A stretch of 32,143 nucleotides of DNA from Gammaproteobacteria bacterium. Lineage in GTDB: Bacteria; Pseudomonadota; Gammaproteobacteria; Steroidobacterales; Steroidobacteraceae. Location: assembly GCA_027452045.1 (NCBI GenBank), contig DAIDHH010000047.1, positions 1-32,143 on the forward strand, given 5' to 3'. Under the pieces are notes generated by a model. The model was not told the DNA's origin. It worked only from the letters and a program-made list of their open reading frames with translations, and searched no databases. Below, in pieces: positions 8,818 to 18,588 of the stretch; the stretch's first letter is position 1, and every line of letters begins with the position of its first letter. The translations under genes were made by a program, and so were the position numbers.

Positions 8818-9462
8818 ATGCCACAACCCATCGGCCTATTCGGCGGCACATTCGACCCCATCCACTACGGGCACCTGCGCACCGCGTTCGAGTTGTGGCA
8901 GTTGCTTCACCTCGCGGAAGTCCGCTTCCTGCCCGCCGGCAACCCGCCGCACCGGGAGCAGCCGCTCGCGAGCCCCGAGCTGCGCCTGCGCATGGTGCGG
9001 GCCGCGGTGAGCGGCCAGCCCTCGTTCACCGTCGATGATCGGGAGATGCGCCGCGGCGGCGTGTCCTATTCGGTCGATACCCTGGCGGAGCTGCGCGCGG
9101 AATACCCTGACCGCTCCCTGTGTCTGCTGCTCGGCATGGACGCCTTCCTCGGCCTGCCGCACTGGCATCGCTGGCGGGAGCTGCTCGGCCTCGCGCACAT
9201 CGTGGTCGCCCACCGCCCGGGTTGGAAAGCGCCCACCCAGGGCCCGCTCGGGGAGGTGATGGTGGATCACGGAACCGGCGCGATCCGCGAGCTGCACGAG
9301 AAGACCGCCGGGCGCATCTACGTGCACGCCGTCACTCAGCTGGAAATCTCCTCGACCGACCTGCGCCAGCTCGTCGTCGCGGGCCGCGATCCCCGCTATC
9401 TCGTTCCCGATGAGGTGCGGCAGATTCTGCTCGAGACGCGGTGCTATTCTTGCGCCCAATGA
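8818..9462 (+). CDS. nadD: nicotinate-nucleotide adenylyltransferase
   Basis: Transfers AMP from ATP to nicotinate mononucleotide, the penultimate step of NAD synthesis. The 214-residue protein starts with the nucleotidyltransferase motif GLFGGTFDPIHYGHL (6-20, HxGH at 16-19). LLGMDAFLGLPHWHRW is the strand-4 substrate-binding block, and ISSTDLR near the C-terminus is the second ATP-binding motif. The ATG at 8818 places the motif where the family has it; an in-frame GTG at 8785 would add eleven polar residues. It lies 42 bp after holA, and its stop codon overlaps the rsfS start (ATGA), indicating translational coupling. Confidence 0.95.
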   Translation: MPQPIGLFGGTFDPIHYGHLRTAFELWQLLHLAEVRFLPAGNPPHREQPLASPELRLRMVRAAVSGQPSFTVDDREMRRGGVSYSVDTLAELRAEYPDRSLCLLLGMDAFLGLPHWHRWRELLGLAHIVVAHRPGWKAPTQGPLGEVMVDHGTGAIRELHEKTAGRIYVHAVTQLEISSTDLRQLVVAGRDPRYLVPDEVRQILLETRCYSCAQ

Positions 9463-9890
9463 CCACTCGACCCGCTGCCCGCCGGGGCAAAACCAAAGCC
9501 GCCTCCCGCCCGAGAGCCGAGCGCGCCCCACGTCTGCTGCAGGCCGTCACCGCGGCGCTGGAAGACATGAAGGCCGTCAACGTCAAGGTGATCGACGTTC
9601 GGGGACTGACAGACGTCGCGGACATCCTCATCATCGCCTCCGGCACATCGGATCGCCACGTGCGTTCCATCGCCGATCACGTCATCGGGCAGGCCAAGGC
9701 CCATGGCGTGAGGCCGCTCGGCACCGAGGGAGAGCGCGAAGGCGACTGGGTGCTGGTCGACCTGCAGGACATCGTCGTCCACGTGATGCTGCCCAGAGTG
9801 CGCGAGTTCTACGCGCTCGAGCGCCTTTGGGATGCCGGAGCCGCCCAGAGCCCGCCCGAGGCGAGTGCCCACGCCGCGCACTCCTCGTAG
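9459..9890 (+). CDS. rsfS: ribosome silencing factor RsfS
   Basis: 143 residues. It binds ribosomal protein L14 and keeps 50S subunits from joining 30S when nutrients are short. The Iojap-domain core covers about residues 28-125: ALEDMKAVNVKVIDVRG, then TDVADILIIASGTSDRHVRSIADHV, GDWVLVDLQDIVVHVM and REFYALERLW. The first 25 residues are a basic Arg/Ala-rich tail not usually conserved. The ATG at 9459 overlaps the nadD stop by four bases. The order nadD-rsfS-rlmH is one of the most conserved in proteobacteria. Confidence 0.95.
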   Translation: MTTRPAARRGKTKAASRPRAERAPRLLQAVTAALEDMKAVNVKVIDVRGLTDVADILIIASGTSDRHVRSIADHVIGQAKAHGVRPLGTEGEREGDWVLVDLQDIVVHVMLPRVREFYALERLWDAGAAQSPPEASAHAAHSS

Positions 9891-9902
9891 TCGCGAGCTC
9901 CC

Positions 9903-10373
9903 ATGCGGCTGCGGCTGATAGCGGTCGGCACCCGCCCGCCCACGTGGGTGCGCCAAGCCTACGAGGAATACGTCCGCCGTCTCGGTCCGCGCCTGAAGCT
10001 TGTCCTCGTCGAGGTCGAGCCGGGCTCGCGTACGGTGAGCCAGGGTCCGCGCAAGGCCATCGAGTCCGAGGCTCGCAAGATCCTCTCGCTGGTGCGAACG
10101 GATGAGTTCGTCGTGGCGCTGGATGAGCACGGCACGCAGCTGACGACCAAGGCCCTCTCGGATTGGCTGGCGGGGCGCATGCAGGCCGCGCGGGACTTGG
10201 TCTTTCTCATCGGCGGCCCGGACGGATTTGCGCCCGAGGTCCTCTCCCGGGCCGATCTGACGCTGTCCCTGTCCCGGCTCACCCTGCCGCATGCGCTCGT
10301 GCGCGTGGTGCTGGCCGAGCAGCTCTATCGGGCCCTTAGCATCCTGGGCCATCACCCGTATCATCGGGAATGA
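9903..10373 (+). CDS. rlmH: 23S rRNA pseudouridine-1915 N3-methyltransferase
   Basis: 156 residues, the normal length of RlmH, a SPOUT-fold enzyme that methylates pseudouridine 1915 in helix 69 of 23S rRNA on assembled ribosomes. The knotted SAM-binding C-terminal half is clear: [20 protein letters not shown], then [56 protein letters not shown]. The start is the ATG at 9903, twelve bases after rsfS. The last codons overlap the maf start (ATGATG). Confidence 0.96.
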   Translation: MRLRLIAVGTRPPTWVRQAYEEYVRRLGPRLKLVLVEVEPGSRTVSQGPRKAIESEARKILSLVRTDEFVVALDEHGTQLTTKALSDWLAGRMQAARDLVFLIGGPDGFAPEVLSRADLTLSLSRLTLPHALVRVVLAEQLYRALSILGHHPYHRE

Positions 10374-10972
10374 TGTCCCACCCGCCCATCCCCGCCCTCT
10401 GTCTCGCTTCCGCTTCACCTCGACGGCGAGAGCTGCTGTGGCAGATCGGCGTGCCGCATACGGTGGCGGCCGCGCACGTGGACGAGAGCCTGCTGCCCGG
10501 GGAGTCCCCCGACGACTACGTCGAGCGCCTGGCCCTCGAGAAAGCGATGGCCATCCGCAATGCCGGCGAACGCCTTCCCGTCCTCGGCGCGGACACGGCG
10601 GTCGTACTGGATGACACGATTTACGGCAAGCCGGCGGATCGCGCCGACGCCCTGGCCATGCTCTCGAGGCTGTCCGGCCGTACCCACCAGGTGCTGACCG
10701 CCGTGGCGCTCGCTACCGAGCGGAGCGTGGAGCTTTGCGTCAGTGCCAGCACGGTGCGGTTCCGCGACCTCACGCTGGCGGAGCGCGAGACCTACTGGCA
10801 GACCGGTGAGCCCCGAGACAAGGCGGGTGCCTACGCCATCCAGGGCTATGGCGCCGTGTTCGTCGAGTCACTCACCGGAAGCTATTCGGGCGTGATGGGA
10901 TTGCCGCTCGCCGAGACCGCCCGGCTGCTGCGCGCCGCCGGCATCGACTGCTGGCAGGGAATACGGGTTTGA
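10370..10972 (+). CDS. maf: Maf-family nucleoside triphosphate pyrophosphatase (YhdE type)
   Basis: 200 residues. Hydrolyses dTTP, UTP and modified nucleotides to monophosphates, a house-cleaning role. [11 protein letters not shown] (13-23) is the phosphate-binding start, [12 protein letters not shown] holds the catalytic Asp, and [21 protein letters not shown] with [13 protein letters not shown] is diagnostic for the YhdE rather than the YceF subgroup. The neighbouring rng supports this, since yhdE-rng is also the E. coli order. Two adjacent ATGs (10370 and 10373) are possible starts; the first overlaps the rlmH stop. The C-terminus overlaps the rng start (TTGA). Confidence 0.94.
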   Translation: MMSHPPIPALCLASASPRRRELLWQIGVPHTVAAAHVDESLLPGESPDDYVERLALEKAMAIRNAGERLPVLGADTAVVLDDTIYGKPADRADALAMLSRLSGRTHQVLTAVALATERSVELCVSASTVRFRDLTLAERETYWQTGEPRDKAGAYAIQGYGAVFVESLTGSYSGVMGLPLAETARLLRAAGIDCWQGIRV

Positions 10973-12447
10973 CCGAAATCCTCATCAACGTCGGGCCTCG
11001 CGAGACCCGCGCCGCGCTCAGCGAGGAAGGGATCGTTCAGGAGATCTTCATCGAGCGAGGCAATCGCCGCAGGCTGGTGAGCAGCGTATACAAAGGCCGC
11101 GTGACGCGCGTACTGCCGGGAATGCAGGCGGCGTTCGTCGATATCGGCCTCGAGCGCACCGCGTTCCTGCATGCCGCCGACATCGTCGGGCCGCCGCAAG
11201 AGGAAGCGGACCTCTCGCCCGAGCCGTCGAGCGAGACGGACATACGCCGTCTGGTCAGCCCGGGCAATGAGCTCCTGGTGCAAGTCATCAAGGACCCGAT
11301 CGGCTCCAAGGGCGCCCGCCTGACAACCTTCGTGAGCCTTCCGGCGCGATTCCTGGTGTACATGCCGCGCGGGGAGGGGATCGGCGTGTCGGCGAAGATC
11401 GAGGACGAGGCCGAGAGGTCACGCCTGAAGTCCCTGGTGGCCGCACTGCGCGAAGCCGGCACCGCAGAGGCGCAGCGTGCGGGCGGATACATCCTGCGCA
11501 CCGCCGCACAGGGAGCCAGCGCCGAGAGTCTGCGCCAGGACATGATCTACCTCGACAAGCTCTGGCAGCACGTGCGCCGGCGCGCGGCCGAGGCGCCAGC
11601 CGGCAGCATGATCCACGAAGATCTGCCCCTGACGCTGCGCCTGCTGCGCGATGAGCTGTCCCGTGGCGTCAGCCGGGTCCTGGTCGACTCGGCCGCGGAG
11701 CTCGAGCGCATGAGGGCATTCGCCGCGGAATTCGTATCGGCCACGAGCACTCGCATCGAAGCGCACGCCGGTCCTCGGCCCATCTTCGACCTGCACGGCA
11801 TCGAAGACGAGATCGCCCGCGCGCTCGAGCGCAAGGTGATGCTCAGGTCCGGCGGCCACCTGGTCATCGACCAGACCGAAGCGATGACCACGATCGATGT
11901 GAATACCGGCGGGTACGTCGGTCATCGCAACCTCGAGGAGACCAGCTTCCGCACCAACATCGAAGCGGCCGAGGCGATCGGCCGGCAGCTGCGGCTGCGC
12001 AATCTCGGGGGCATCATCATCATCGACTTCATCGACATGCACACCGAGTCACACCGCCGCCAGGTGCTCGCCGCGCTCGAGCGTTCCTTGAGCGGCGATC
12101 GCGCCCAGACCCGCATCGTCAATCTCTCCCCGCTCGGGTTGGTCGAGATGACTCGCAAGCGCACTCGCGAGAGCCTCGCGCACCTGCTGTGCGAGCCATG
12201 CGCCGCCTGCGAGGGTCGTGGTTTCGTCAAGACCGCCGAGACCGTATGCAACGAGATCATCCGCGCAATCCTGCGTCAGGAGCACTCCGGGCGCGAGCTG
12301 CTGGTGCTGGCCCATTCGAGCGTGGTGGACCGCATGCTGGAATCCGGCTCGGCGCTCGCCGAGCTCGAAGCGGGCGTCGGCCGCCCGATCCGCCTGCAGG
12401 TCGAGACGCTCTATGGCGTGGATCAGTTCGATGTGGTCGCCACCTGA
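10969..12447 (+). CDS. rng: ribonuclease G
   Basis: 492 residues, the length of RNase G. It is a single-strand endonuclease that matures the 5' end of 16S rRNA and cuts some mRNAs. An S1 RNA-binding domain spans about 35-125 ([32 protein letters not shown]), then the 5'-sensor and the DNase I-like catalytic part. [12 protein letters not shown] and [11 protein letters not shown] carry the Mg-binding Asp residues, and [13 protein letters not shown] holds the zinc-link cysteines. It lacks the long C-terminal scaffold of RNase E. The start is TTG at 10969, overlapping the maf stop, and the sequence [14 protein letters not shown] fits the family N-terminus. Confidence 0.96.
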   Translation: MTEILINVGPRETRAALSEEGIVQEIFIERGNRRRLVSSVYKGRVTRVLPGMQAAFVDIGLERTAFLHAADIVGPPQEEADLSPEPSSETDIRRLVSPGNELLVQVIKDPIGSKGARLTTFVSLPARFLVYMPRGEGIGVSAKIEDEAERSRLKSLVAALREAGTAEAQRAGGYILRTAAQGASAESLRQDMIYLDKLWQHVRRRAAEAPAGSMIHEDLPLTLRLLRDELSRGVSRVLVDSAAELERMRAFAAEFVSATSTRIEAHAGPRPIFDLHGIEDEIARALERKVMLRSGGHLVIDQTEAMTTIDVNTGGYVGHRNLEETSFRTNIEAAEAIGRQLRLRNLGGIIIIDFIDMHTESHRRQVLAALERSLSGDRAQTRIVNLSPLGLVEMTRKRTRESLAHLLCEPCAACEGRGFVKTAETVCNEIIRAILRQEHSGRELLVLAHSSVVDRMLESGSALAELEAGVGRPIRLQVETLYGVDQFDVVAT

Positions 12448-12481
12448 GCCGGTGCTGCGCGCACAGGAGTAGGCTTTCGCC

Positions 12482-13294
12482 ATGGCCATCGTCGCAGCCA
12501 TCCAGATGACTTCCGGGCCGGATGTGAGCGCGAACCTCGCCGACGCGCTCGTTCTGCTCGAGGAAGCCGCGGCGCGCGATGCACAACTTGCCGCGCTGCC
12601 GGAGAACTTCGCGTTCATGGGCCTGCGCGATGCGGACAAGCGCGGCGTCGCGGAGCTCGAGGGCGAGGGTCCCGTGCAGGAATTCCTCGCGCAGGCGGCC
12701 CGGCGCCTGGGCATGTGGATCGTGGGCGGCACGGTACCGCTGCGTGGCGCGGCCGATGGCCGGGTGGCCGCGGCATGCCTCGTGTACGACGACCGAGGCG
12801 AGCGGCGGGCGCGCTACGACAAGATGCACCTGTTCGACGTGCAAGTCCCCGGACGGACGGAGAGCTATCGCGAGTCGGCGCACATCAGTCCTGGTGCGAC
12901 TCCAGTGGTGCTGGACACCCCGGTCGGCCGTCTGGGTCTGGCGGTCTGCTACGATGTGCGCTTTCCCGAGCTTTTCCGCAAGCTGAGCGCCGCCGGCGCA
13001 CAGCTGTTCACCGTCCCCTCCGCCTTCACGGAGCCCACCGGCCGCGCGCACTGGGAGACCCTGATGCGCGCGCGCGCCATCGAGAACCTGTGCGCACTGA
13101 TCGCCCCCGCGCAGTCCGGGTTCCATCCCAATGGCCGCGAGACCTACGGTGATACCCTGGTCGTCGATCATTGGGGCCGGATTCTCACGCGCCTGCCGCG
13201 CGGACGTGGCTGCGTTACCGCTCGGATCGACCTCGAGCGGCTCATGCGCGACCGCGAGAGTTTCCCGGCGCTCATGCACCGCGTACTCCCTTGA
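12482..13294 (+). CDS. carbon-nitrogen hydrolase (Nit1/Nit2-like amidase)
   Basis: 270 residues of the nitrilase superfamily. The catalytic triad is visible: Glu41 (LPENF), Lys114 (YDKMHLFDV) and Cys156 ([12 protein letters not shown]). The sequence is closest in pattern to the Nit branch, whose best-known activity is hydrolysis of deaminated glutathione or omega-amidase substrates; the exact substrate here is inferred. It lies between rng and tldD, the order seen in other gammaproteobacteria, 34 bases after rng. The ATG at 12482 is preceded by CAGGAG about 13 bases upstream, somewhat far. Confidence 0.9.
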   Translation: MAIVAAIQMTSGPDVSANLADALVLLEEAAARDAQLAALPENFAFMGLRDADKRGVAELEGEGPVQEFLAQAARRLGMWIVGGTVPLRGAADGRVAAACLVYDDRGERRARYDKMHLFDVQVPGRTESYRESAHISPGATPVVLDTPVGRLGLAVCYDVRFPELFRKLSAAGAQLFTVPSAFTEPTGRAHWETLMRARAIENLCALIAPAQSGFHPNGRETYGDTLVVDHWGRILTRLPRGRGCVTARIDLERLMRDRESFPALMHRVLP

Positions 13295-13325
13295 ATCATC
13301 TCCCAGGACCCCCAGGAAGACTGAC

Positions 13326-14774
13326 ATGACCGACTCCACGCAAGATCCGCTGACCCTGGCACGCGAGCTCATCCTGCGGCCGAGCGGCCTCGACGGGCGA
13401 CTGGAGGGCATTTTCGGCGAGGTGCTCACGCACTCCGTCGACTTCGCGGACCTGTACTTTCAGCTCTCCCGCCAGGAGTCCTGGTCGCTGGAAGATGGCA
13501 TCGTCAAGGACGGTAGCGCCAGCATCGAGCAGGGCGTGGGCGTGCGCGCCCTGGCGGGCGAGAAGACCGGTTTCGCGTATTCCGACGAGATCATGCTGCC
13601 GGCGCTCACGGAGGCGTCGCGGGCGGCACGCGCGATCGCCGTGCAGGGTTGCGAGCGCGGGGTGAGCGCCTGGCGCGCGCGAAGCGGCCATCAGCTGTAT
13701 CTGCCCGCGGACCCCTTGCTCACGCTCGCCGATGAGGACAAGGTTGCCTGGCTCGAGCGCGTGGACCGCGAGGCGCGCAAAATCGATCCGCGCATCGTGC
13801 ACGTCACCGCGAGCCTCGTGGCGGTGCACGAGATCATCCTGATCGCCAACAGTGACGGCGAGCTCGCCGCCGACATCCGCCCCCTGGTCCGCTTCAACGT
13901 TTCGGTCCTGGTCGAGCAGAATGGCCGGCGCGAGCAGGGCTACTGCGGCGCTGGCGGCCGGTACTCGCTCGCCGAGCTGGTCGCGAGCGACAAGCCTCTG
14001 CAACTCGCCCGCGAGGCGGCGCGTCAGGCGCTGGTGAACCTCGAGGCGGTGCCGGCGCCGGCCGGCACCATGACCGTCGTGCTGGGGGCGGGCTGGCCCG
14101 GCATCCTGCTGCATGAGGCGATCGGCCACGGCCTCGAAGGGGACTTCAACCGCAAGGGCACCTCGGCCTTCGCCAACCGAATCGGGGAGCGCGTGGCGGC
14201 CCCCGGGTGCACCGTGGTCGATGATGGCACGCTCGCGCGCCGGCGCGGCTCCCTCAACATCGACGACGAGGGCACGCCGACCGAATGCACCACGCTGATC
14301 GAGGACGGGATTCTGCGGGGCTACATGCAGGACCGGCTCAACGCACGCCTCATGGGGCAGCGGCCCACCGGCAACGGCCGCCGCGAGTCATTCGCGCACA
14401 TGACGTTGCCGCGCATGACCAACACCTACATGCGCGCCGGACCCTATGATCCGCAGGAGATCATCCGCTCCGTCGAGCGCGGCATTTATGCGGTGAACTT
14501 CGGCGGAGGCCAGGTGGATATCACCTCCGGCAAGTTCGTGTTCTCCGCGAGCGAAGCCTATGCGATCGAAAACGGCCGGCTCGGCGCGCCGCTGAAGGGC
14601 GCCACGCTGATCGGCAACGGTCCGGATGTGCTGACCCGCGTCACCCTGGTCGGCAATGACCTGAAACTCGATGATGGCGTCGGAACCTGCGGCAAGGAAG
14701 GTCAGAGCGTGCCGGTCGGTGTCGGACAGCCGACCCTGAAGATCGAGGGCCTGACCGTCGGCGGCACGGCCTGA
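13326..14774 (+). CDS. tldD: metalloprotease TldD
   Basis: 482 residues, the usual TldD length. TldD pairs with TldE/PmbA to form a zinc protease that degrades unfolded peptides and trims modified peptides such as microcins. The HExxxH metal site is [13 protein letters not shown], with His263, Glu264 and His268. [29 protein letters not shown] and the C-terminal [28 protein letters not shown] block are family hallmarks. The ATG at 13326 has AGGAAG just upstream; the frame continues further upstream inside the hydrolase gene but without homology. The partner gene pmbA is not in the window, which is common. Confidence 0.95.
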   Translation: MTDSTQDPLTLARELILRPSGLDGRLEGIFGEVLTHSVDFADLYFQLSRQESWSLEDGIVKDGSASIEQGVGVRALAGEKTGFAYSDEIMLPALTEASRAARAIAVQGCERGVSAWRARSGHQLYLPADPLLTLADEDKVAWLERVDREARKIDPRIVHVTASLVAVHEIILIANSDGELAADIRPLVRFNVSVLVEQNGRREQGYCGAGGRYSLAELVASDKPLQLAREAARQALVNLEAVPAPAGTMTVVLGAGWPGILLHEAIGHGLEGDFNRKGTSAFANRIGERVAAPGCTVVDDGTLARRRGSLNIDDEGTPTECTTLIEDGILRGYMQDRLNARLMGQRPTGNGRRESFAHMTLPRMTNTYMRAGPYDPQEIIRSVERGIYAVNFGGGQVDITSGKFVFSASEAYAIENGRLGAPLKGATLIGNGPDVLTRVTLVGNDLKLDDGVGTCGKEGQSVPVGVGQPTLKIEGLTVGGTA

Positions 14775-14823
14775 GTCGCTCCGGGCCGGCCTCCGGCCTG
14801 GCATCACGGGATTCCCCAGCCTC

Positions 14824-16242
14824 ATGAACACCGACGAGTTTCGCCGCCTCGGCCACCAGCTGATCGACTGGATCGCCGATTACCGCCGCGACGTGGCATC
14901 CGGGGCCTACCCGGTCGTGGCCCCGGTGGCGCCGGGGGAGCTGCGCCGGCGCCTGCCGGCCTCGCCGCCGGTCGAGCCCGAGCGGCTCGATGAGGCGCTC
15001 GCGGATCTCACGAACCTGATTCTTCCCGCCTGCACTCACTGGCAGGATCCGCGCTTCTTTGCCTACTTCCCGTCCAACAGCTCGCTCGCCGCGGTGCTGG
15101 GCGACATGGCCGGTACGGGCCTCGCGCAACTCGGACTCAACTGGCAGGCAAGCCCCGCGCTCACCGAGCTCGAGGAGCTCACCGTCGACTGGCTTCGGCA
15201 GATGATGGGTCTCTCGGAGCTCTGGAACGGGGTCATTCAGGACACCGCCTCCACTTCGACCCTGGTGGCGCTGCTGTGCGCCCGGGAGCGCGCAACGAAT
15301 TACGGGGCTGCCGCCGGCGGGCTGCAGGCGGCGAAAGAGCCCTTGATCGTGTACGCCTCCACCCAGAGCCACAGCTCGGTCGAGAAGGCCGCGCTCCTTG
15401 CCGGCTTCGGGCGGAACAATCTGCGCAGCGTGGCCGTGGATGACCAGTATCGGATGCGCGCCGACGCCCTGCGCGAGGCCATCGTGGCCGACCGGACCCG
15501 GGGACTCACGCCCTGCGCGGTGGTGGCGACCGTCGGCTCGACGGCGACGACCTCCGTCGATCCCATTGGCGACATTGCGCAGGTGGCCCGCGAGCATGGC
15601 GTGTGGCTGCACGTGGATGCCGCCATGGCGGGCTCGGCCATGATTCTGCCGGAATGCCGCCCCCTGTGGCATGGGGTGGAGGAGGCTGACTCGCTGGTCG
15701 TGAATCCGCACAAGTGGCTCGGCGCCTCCTTCGACTGCTCGACCTATTACGTGCGTGATCCGCAGCACCTGATCCGCGTGATGTCCACGAGTCCAAGTTA
15801 CCTGCGGACCGCCTCCGACGGCGAAGTCAGAAATCTGCGCGACTGGGGGATTCCGCTCGGGCGGCGATTCCGGGCGCTGAAGCTCTGGTTCCTCATCCGC
15901 GAACAGGGAGTCGCCGGGCTGCAGAGGCGCCTGCGCCGCGATCTGGGTCACGCCCGCTGGCTCGCGGAGCGAGTCGACGAGGCAAGCGGCTGGAAACGCG
16001 TGGCTCCGGTGCCCCTGCAGACGGTTTGCGTGCGCCACGAACCGCCCGGACTCGCAGGCGATGCGCTCGATACGCATACGCTCGCCTGGGTGCGCCGGAT
16101 CAACGAGTCGGGTGAGGCATACCTGACGCCAGCGGTGCTCGAGGGCCGCTGGATGGTCCGGGTGTCATTCGGCGTGGAAACCACCCGGCGCGAGCACGTC
16201 GAGGCGCTTTGGGAGCAGATGCAGGCGGCGGTGCGCGCATGA
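14824..16242 (+). CDS. PLP-dependent aromatic-L-amino-acid-type decarboxylase
   Basis: 472 residues of the group II PLP decarboxylases. The PLP-binding lysine is Lys297 in VVNPHKWLG. Asp265 (LHVDAAMAGSA) would hold the pyridine nitrogen and His183 (STQSHSSVEKA) stack on the ring. LGLNWQASPALTELE (103-117) matches the substrate-pocket block of DOPA/tryptophan decarboxylases, and FFAYFPSNSS is also diagnostic. The expected reaction is removal of CO2 from Phe, Tyr, Trp or DOPA to give the aromatic amine; which amino acid is not decidable here. The position equivalent to the pocket Tyr of animal enzymes (VDAAYAGSA) is Met268, hinting at altered specificity. It follows tldD by 49 bases with no visible transporter or amine-oxidase neighbour. 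Confidence 0.88.
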   Translation: MNTDEFRRLGHQLIDWIADYRRDVASGAYPVVAPVAPGELRRRLPASPPVEPERLDEALADLTNLILPACTHWQDPRFFAYFPSNSSLAAVLGDMAGTGLAQLGLNWQASPALTELEELTVDWLRQMMGLSELWNGVIQDTASTSTLVALLCARERATNYGAAAGGLQAAKEPLIVYASTQSHSSVEKAALLAGFGRNNLRSVAVDDQYRMRADALREAIVADRTRGLTPCAVVATVGSTATTSVDPIGDIAQVAREHGVWLHVDAAMAGSAMILPECRPLWHGVEEADSLVVNPHKWLGASFDCSTYYVRDPQHLIRVMSTSPSYLRTASDGEVRNLRDWGIPLGRRFRALKLWFLIREQGVAGLQRRLRRDLGHARWLAERVDEASGWKRVAPVPLQTVCVRHEPPGLAGDALDTHTLAWVRRINESGEAYLTPAVLEGRWMVRVSFGVETTRREHVEALWEQMQAAVRA

Positions 16243-16248
16243 TCCGCC

Positions 16249-16294
16249 CGCGGGGTTCCCGCGCGGCGCCCACGAAGACCTGCCCCGCAGGGGC
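16249..16294. terminator. pair of GC hairpins between convergent genes
   Basis: CGCGGG-GTT-CCCGCG (16249-16263) and GCCCC-GCA-GGGGC (16282-16294) are perfect short stems in the 76-bp gap between the decarboxylase stop and the DUF465 stop. Neither is followed by a T-run on either strand. They may slow or end transcription from both sides, but GC-rich DNA yields such stems often. Confidence 0.3.
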
Positions 16295-16318
16295 CGGGCC
16301 AGGGGACGGTAATCCTCC

Positions 16319-16549
16319 CTACGCGTTCAGATCAGGGATCAGCTCGCTTTCGAGGCGGGCAATCTGGTCTTTGAGCCCGAGCTTGCGCTTCTTCAGGCGC
16401 TTCAGCTGCAACTCATCGATGTGCAGGTCGAGCGACAGCCGGCTGATCACCTCATCGAGATCGCGGTGTTCGATGCGCAGTTGACGCAACTTCTCCATGT
16501 TGCGAAACAGCTCACGGTCGACGTTGTCTTCGCCTTCAATATCCGCCAT
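16319..16549 (-). CDS. YdcH/DUF465 family coiled-coil protein
   Basis: 76 residues. After an acidic start (MADIEGEDN) the rest is heptad-like and charged: ELFRNMEKLRQLRIEHRDLDEVISRLS, then DELQLKRLKKRKLGLKDQIARLES. The LKKRKLxLKDQI block is the signature of the YdcH (DUF465) family of small helical proteins of unknown role. The chosen ATG (16547-16549) matches family length; an upstream in-frame extension of 20 Arg-rich residues has no support. It lies downstream of rhlB in the opposite direction to the decarboxylase. Confidence 0.85.
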   Translation of the reverse strand: MADIEGEDNVDRELFRNMEKLRQLRIEHRDLDEVISRLSLDLHIDELQLKRLKKRKLGLKDQIARLESELIPDLNA

Positions 16550-16651
16550 GGTGCAGCGCCGCCGATCTCGATGGACCAATGATATCCCTCCCGGAGCGCG
16601 GCGGCGCAATGAACGCGTGCCGCCGGCGCGCGGGATGAGGTTCGGCGCGTC

Positions 16652-17950
16652 CTAGCCCGGGCGCGCCCTGCCGTGGGTCCGACGACCCTGACCCGGGCGG
16701 CCGCCCGGGCGCCGGCCGCCCCCGCGGCGAGGGCCCCGGCCATGGCTCCCCGTGCCACCCTCGGGCTCGGTGAGTCCGCCCGCGAGCATCTCGAGCGCAA
16801 TGGGGGCCGAGGGAATCTTGTGGCCGATGTAGCCCTCGATTTCCGGCAGCGACACGGCGAACTCCTCGCAGGCGAAGCTGATCGCATCCCCTTCGGCTCC
16901 GGCGCGCGCGGTGCGTCCGATCCGATGGACGTAGTCCGCCGCATCCTGCGGCAAATCGAAATTGAACACATGGCTCACGTCCGGGATGTGCAGGCCCCGT
17001 GAGGCGACGTCGGTGGCGATGAGCACCGCCAGGTCGCCATTGTGGAACTCGCGCAGGAACCTGAGGCGCTTGGCCTGAGGCACATCGCCCGAGAGGGCCT
17101 GCGCGTGAAAGCCGTTGGCGCGCAGCACGGCCTCGAGCTTCTCCGCCATGCGCTTGGTGTTGACGAAAATCATGGTGCGCCGCGCCTCGCTCTGGCGCAG
17201 CAACCCCACCAGCAACGGGATTTTCTCCTCCATTGCCGGGTAGTACATGATCTGGCGGACCCGATCCACCGTTTTCTTGTCCGGCTCGATGCGTACCAGC
17301 TCCGGGTTGTTCATGTGCTCGTAGGCGAGCTCGAGCACGCGATAGGAGAGGGTCGCCGAAAACAACATCGACTGGCGCCGCTCGGGGTGCGGGAGGCGGC
17401 GCAGCAGGTAGCGGATGTCGGCGATGAAGCCGAGGTCGAACATCCGGTCGGCCTCATCGAGCACCAGGACCTGCGCGTGCTTCAGGTCGAAGACGTGCTG
17501 TTTGTAATAGTCGATCAGGCGGCCCGGCGTGCCGATGAGCACATCGATCCCTTCCTCGAGCGTGCGCCGTTGCTTTTCGTAGTCGATGCCTCCATAGACC
17601 ACCGCATGCCTCAATCCCGTGTGGCGGCCGAGCACCTCGGCATCGTGGTGGATCTGCACCGCGAGCTCGCGGGTCGGAGCGACGATGAGCGCGCGGACCG
17701 AGGTGCGGCCGCGACCCTGCGGCTCGGGGCGCGAGAGGAGCGTGTGATACAGGGCCACCAGGAACGCCGCGGTCTTGCCGGTGCCAGTCTGGGCCTGGCC
17801 GGCCACGTCCCGGCCGGCGAGCGCTATCGGCAGCGTCTGTCCCTGGATCGGAGTGCAGCTCGTGAAACCGGCCTCGCGGATGCCCGCCAGGACGGGTGCG
17901 GCGAGGCCGAGGCTCTCGAATGTGGAAGCGTGCAATTGTGGTTCGTTCAT
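16652..17950 (-). CDS. rhlB: ATP-dependent RNA helicase RhlB
   Basis: 432 residues, a DEAD-box helicase that unwinds RNA and in E. coli works with RNase E in the degradosome. Motifs in order: F11 and Q-motif CTPIQ (32-36), Walker A AQTGTGKT (53-60), APTRELA (91-97), DEAD (165-168), SAT (198-200), then [15 protein letters not shown] and [10 protein letters not shown] (342-351). [10 protein letters not shown] and [22 protein letters not shown] resemble RhlB specifically. The C-terminus is a Gly/Arg-rich tail (about 402-432) likely to bind RNA. The ATG at 17950 was chosen because homology begins there and GGGA lies five bases upstream; the frame is open 49 codons further. It is divergent from trxA-rho as in E. 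coli. Confidence 0.95.
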   Translation of the reverse strand: MNEPQLHASTFESLGLAAPVLAGIREAGFTSCTPIQGQTLPIALAGRDVAGQAQTGTGKTAAFLVALYHTLLSRPEPQGRGRTSVRALIVAPTRELAVQIHHDAEVLGRHTGLRHAVVYGGIDYEKQRRTLEEGIDVLIGTPGRLIDYYKQHVFDLKHAQVLVLDEADRMFDLGFIADIRYLLRRLPHPERRQSMLFSATLSYRVLELAYEHMNNPELVRIEPDKKTVDRVRQIMYYPAMEEKIPLLVGLLRQSEARRTMIFVNTKRMAEKLEAVLRANGFHAQALSGDVPQAKRLRFLREFHNGDLAVLIATDVASRGLHIPDVSHVFNFDLPQDAADYVHRIGRTARAGAEGDAISFACEEFAVSLPEIEGYIGHKIPSAPIALEMLAGGLTEPEGGTGSHGRGPRRGGGRRPGGRPGQGRRTHGRARPG

Positions 17951-18258
17951 CGTTCCCGGCTTATCGTATGCATAAATGGATGCTTGTGTTGAGGTAATGG
18001 GCGCGCGGGCCTTGCAAATGCGGCCCGAAAGCGCTAAAAAGTGCACCAGTGAGCGGACCAGCCGGTCCGCGCCTGCCAGCCCCGGGGGGCTTTCCAAGCA
18101 GGCACCATCCTATTGGCTCAAGCTCGATACTCATTAATTTCACGAGTTAGTGTAACCGTTTGACGGGTCCTTGCGGCAGGGGCAATCCCTGCCTGTGATC
18201 CGATCCATCACCCCTTCGCTGATTTAAAAGACTCTGCATCCGACGGAGGCTGAACCGC
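17951..18258. other. divergent rhlB/trxA intergenic region with hairpins
   Basis: 308 bp without a gene. It holds a perfect stem GGCAGGG/CCCTGCC with a five-base loop (18175-18181/18187-18193), a GGACC/GGTCC stem near 18056-18070, and a GCCTGC...GCAGGC pair spanning about 18072-18105. An AT-richer patch at about 18130-18160 (ATTAATTT and TTAGTGTAACC) is the likeliest promoter zone. Possible trxA elements are TTGCGG (18171-18176), 17 bp, TGTGAT (18194-18199), which would put the stem between -35 and -10; this is weak. No small ORF or known sRNA was recognised. Confidence 0.4.
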
Positions 18259-18588
18259 GTGAGCAACCCGCACATCGTGCATACCACAGACGCTACATTC
18301 GCGCAGGACATCCTGCAATCCGAGAAGCCCGTGCTCCTCGATTTCTGGGCCGAGTGGTGCGGTCCGTGCAAAATGATCGCCCCGATATTGGACGAGATCG
18401 CCGGCGAGTACCAGGATCGCCTGAAGATCGCCAAACTCAATATCGACGAGAATCCGCATACGCCGCCCAAATACGGCATCCGCGGCATCCCGACGCTCAT
18501 CCTGTTCAAGAACGGTGCCGTCGAGGCCCAGAAGGTCGGCGCGGTGTCCAAGTCACAACTATCCGCATTTCTGGACAGCAATCTGTGA
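18259..18588 (+). CDS. trxA: thioredoxin
   Basis: 109 residues, the standard length of thioredoxin 1, the cytoplasmic disulfide reductant. The active site is WCGPC (33-37) in [17 protein letters not shown]. The Asp preceding the site (LLDFW) and the cis-Pro in [14 protein letters not shown] are present. The start is GTG at 18259, with GGAGG about ten bases upstream. It lies directly upstream of rho and divergent from rhlB, the same arrangement as in E. coli. Confidence 0.97.
   Translation: MSNPHIVHTTDATFAQDILQSEKPVLLDFWAEWCGPCKMIAPILDEIAGEYQDRLKIAKLNIDENPHTPPKYGIRGIPTLILFKNGAVEAQKVGAVSKSQLSAFLDSNL

Noticed and set aside
14641..16077. 478-codon minus-strand frame opposite the decarboxylase
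   Set aside because: Low-complexity Arg/Gly/Pro composition and no family motif; the plus-strand gene has all PLP-enzyme motifs.
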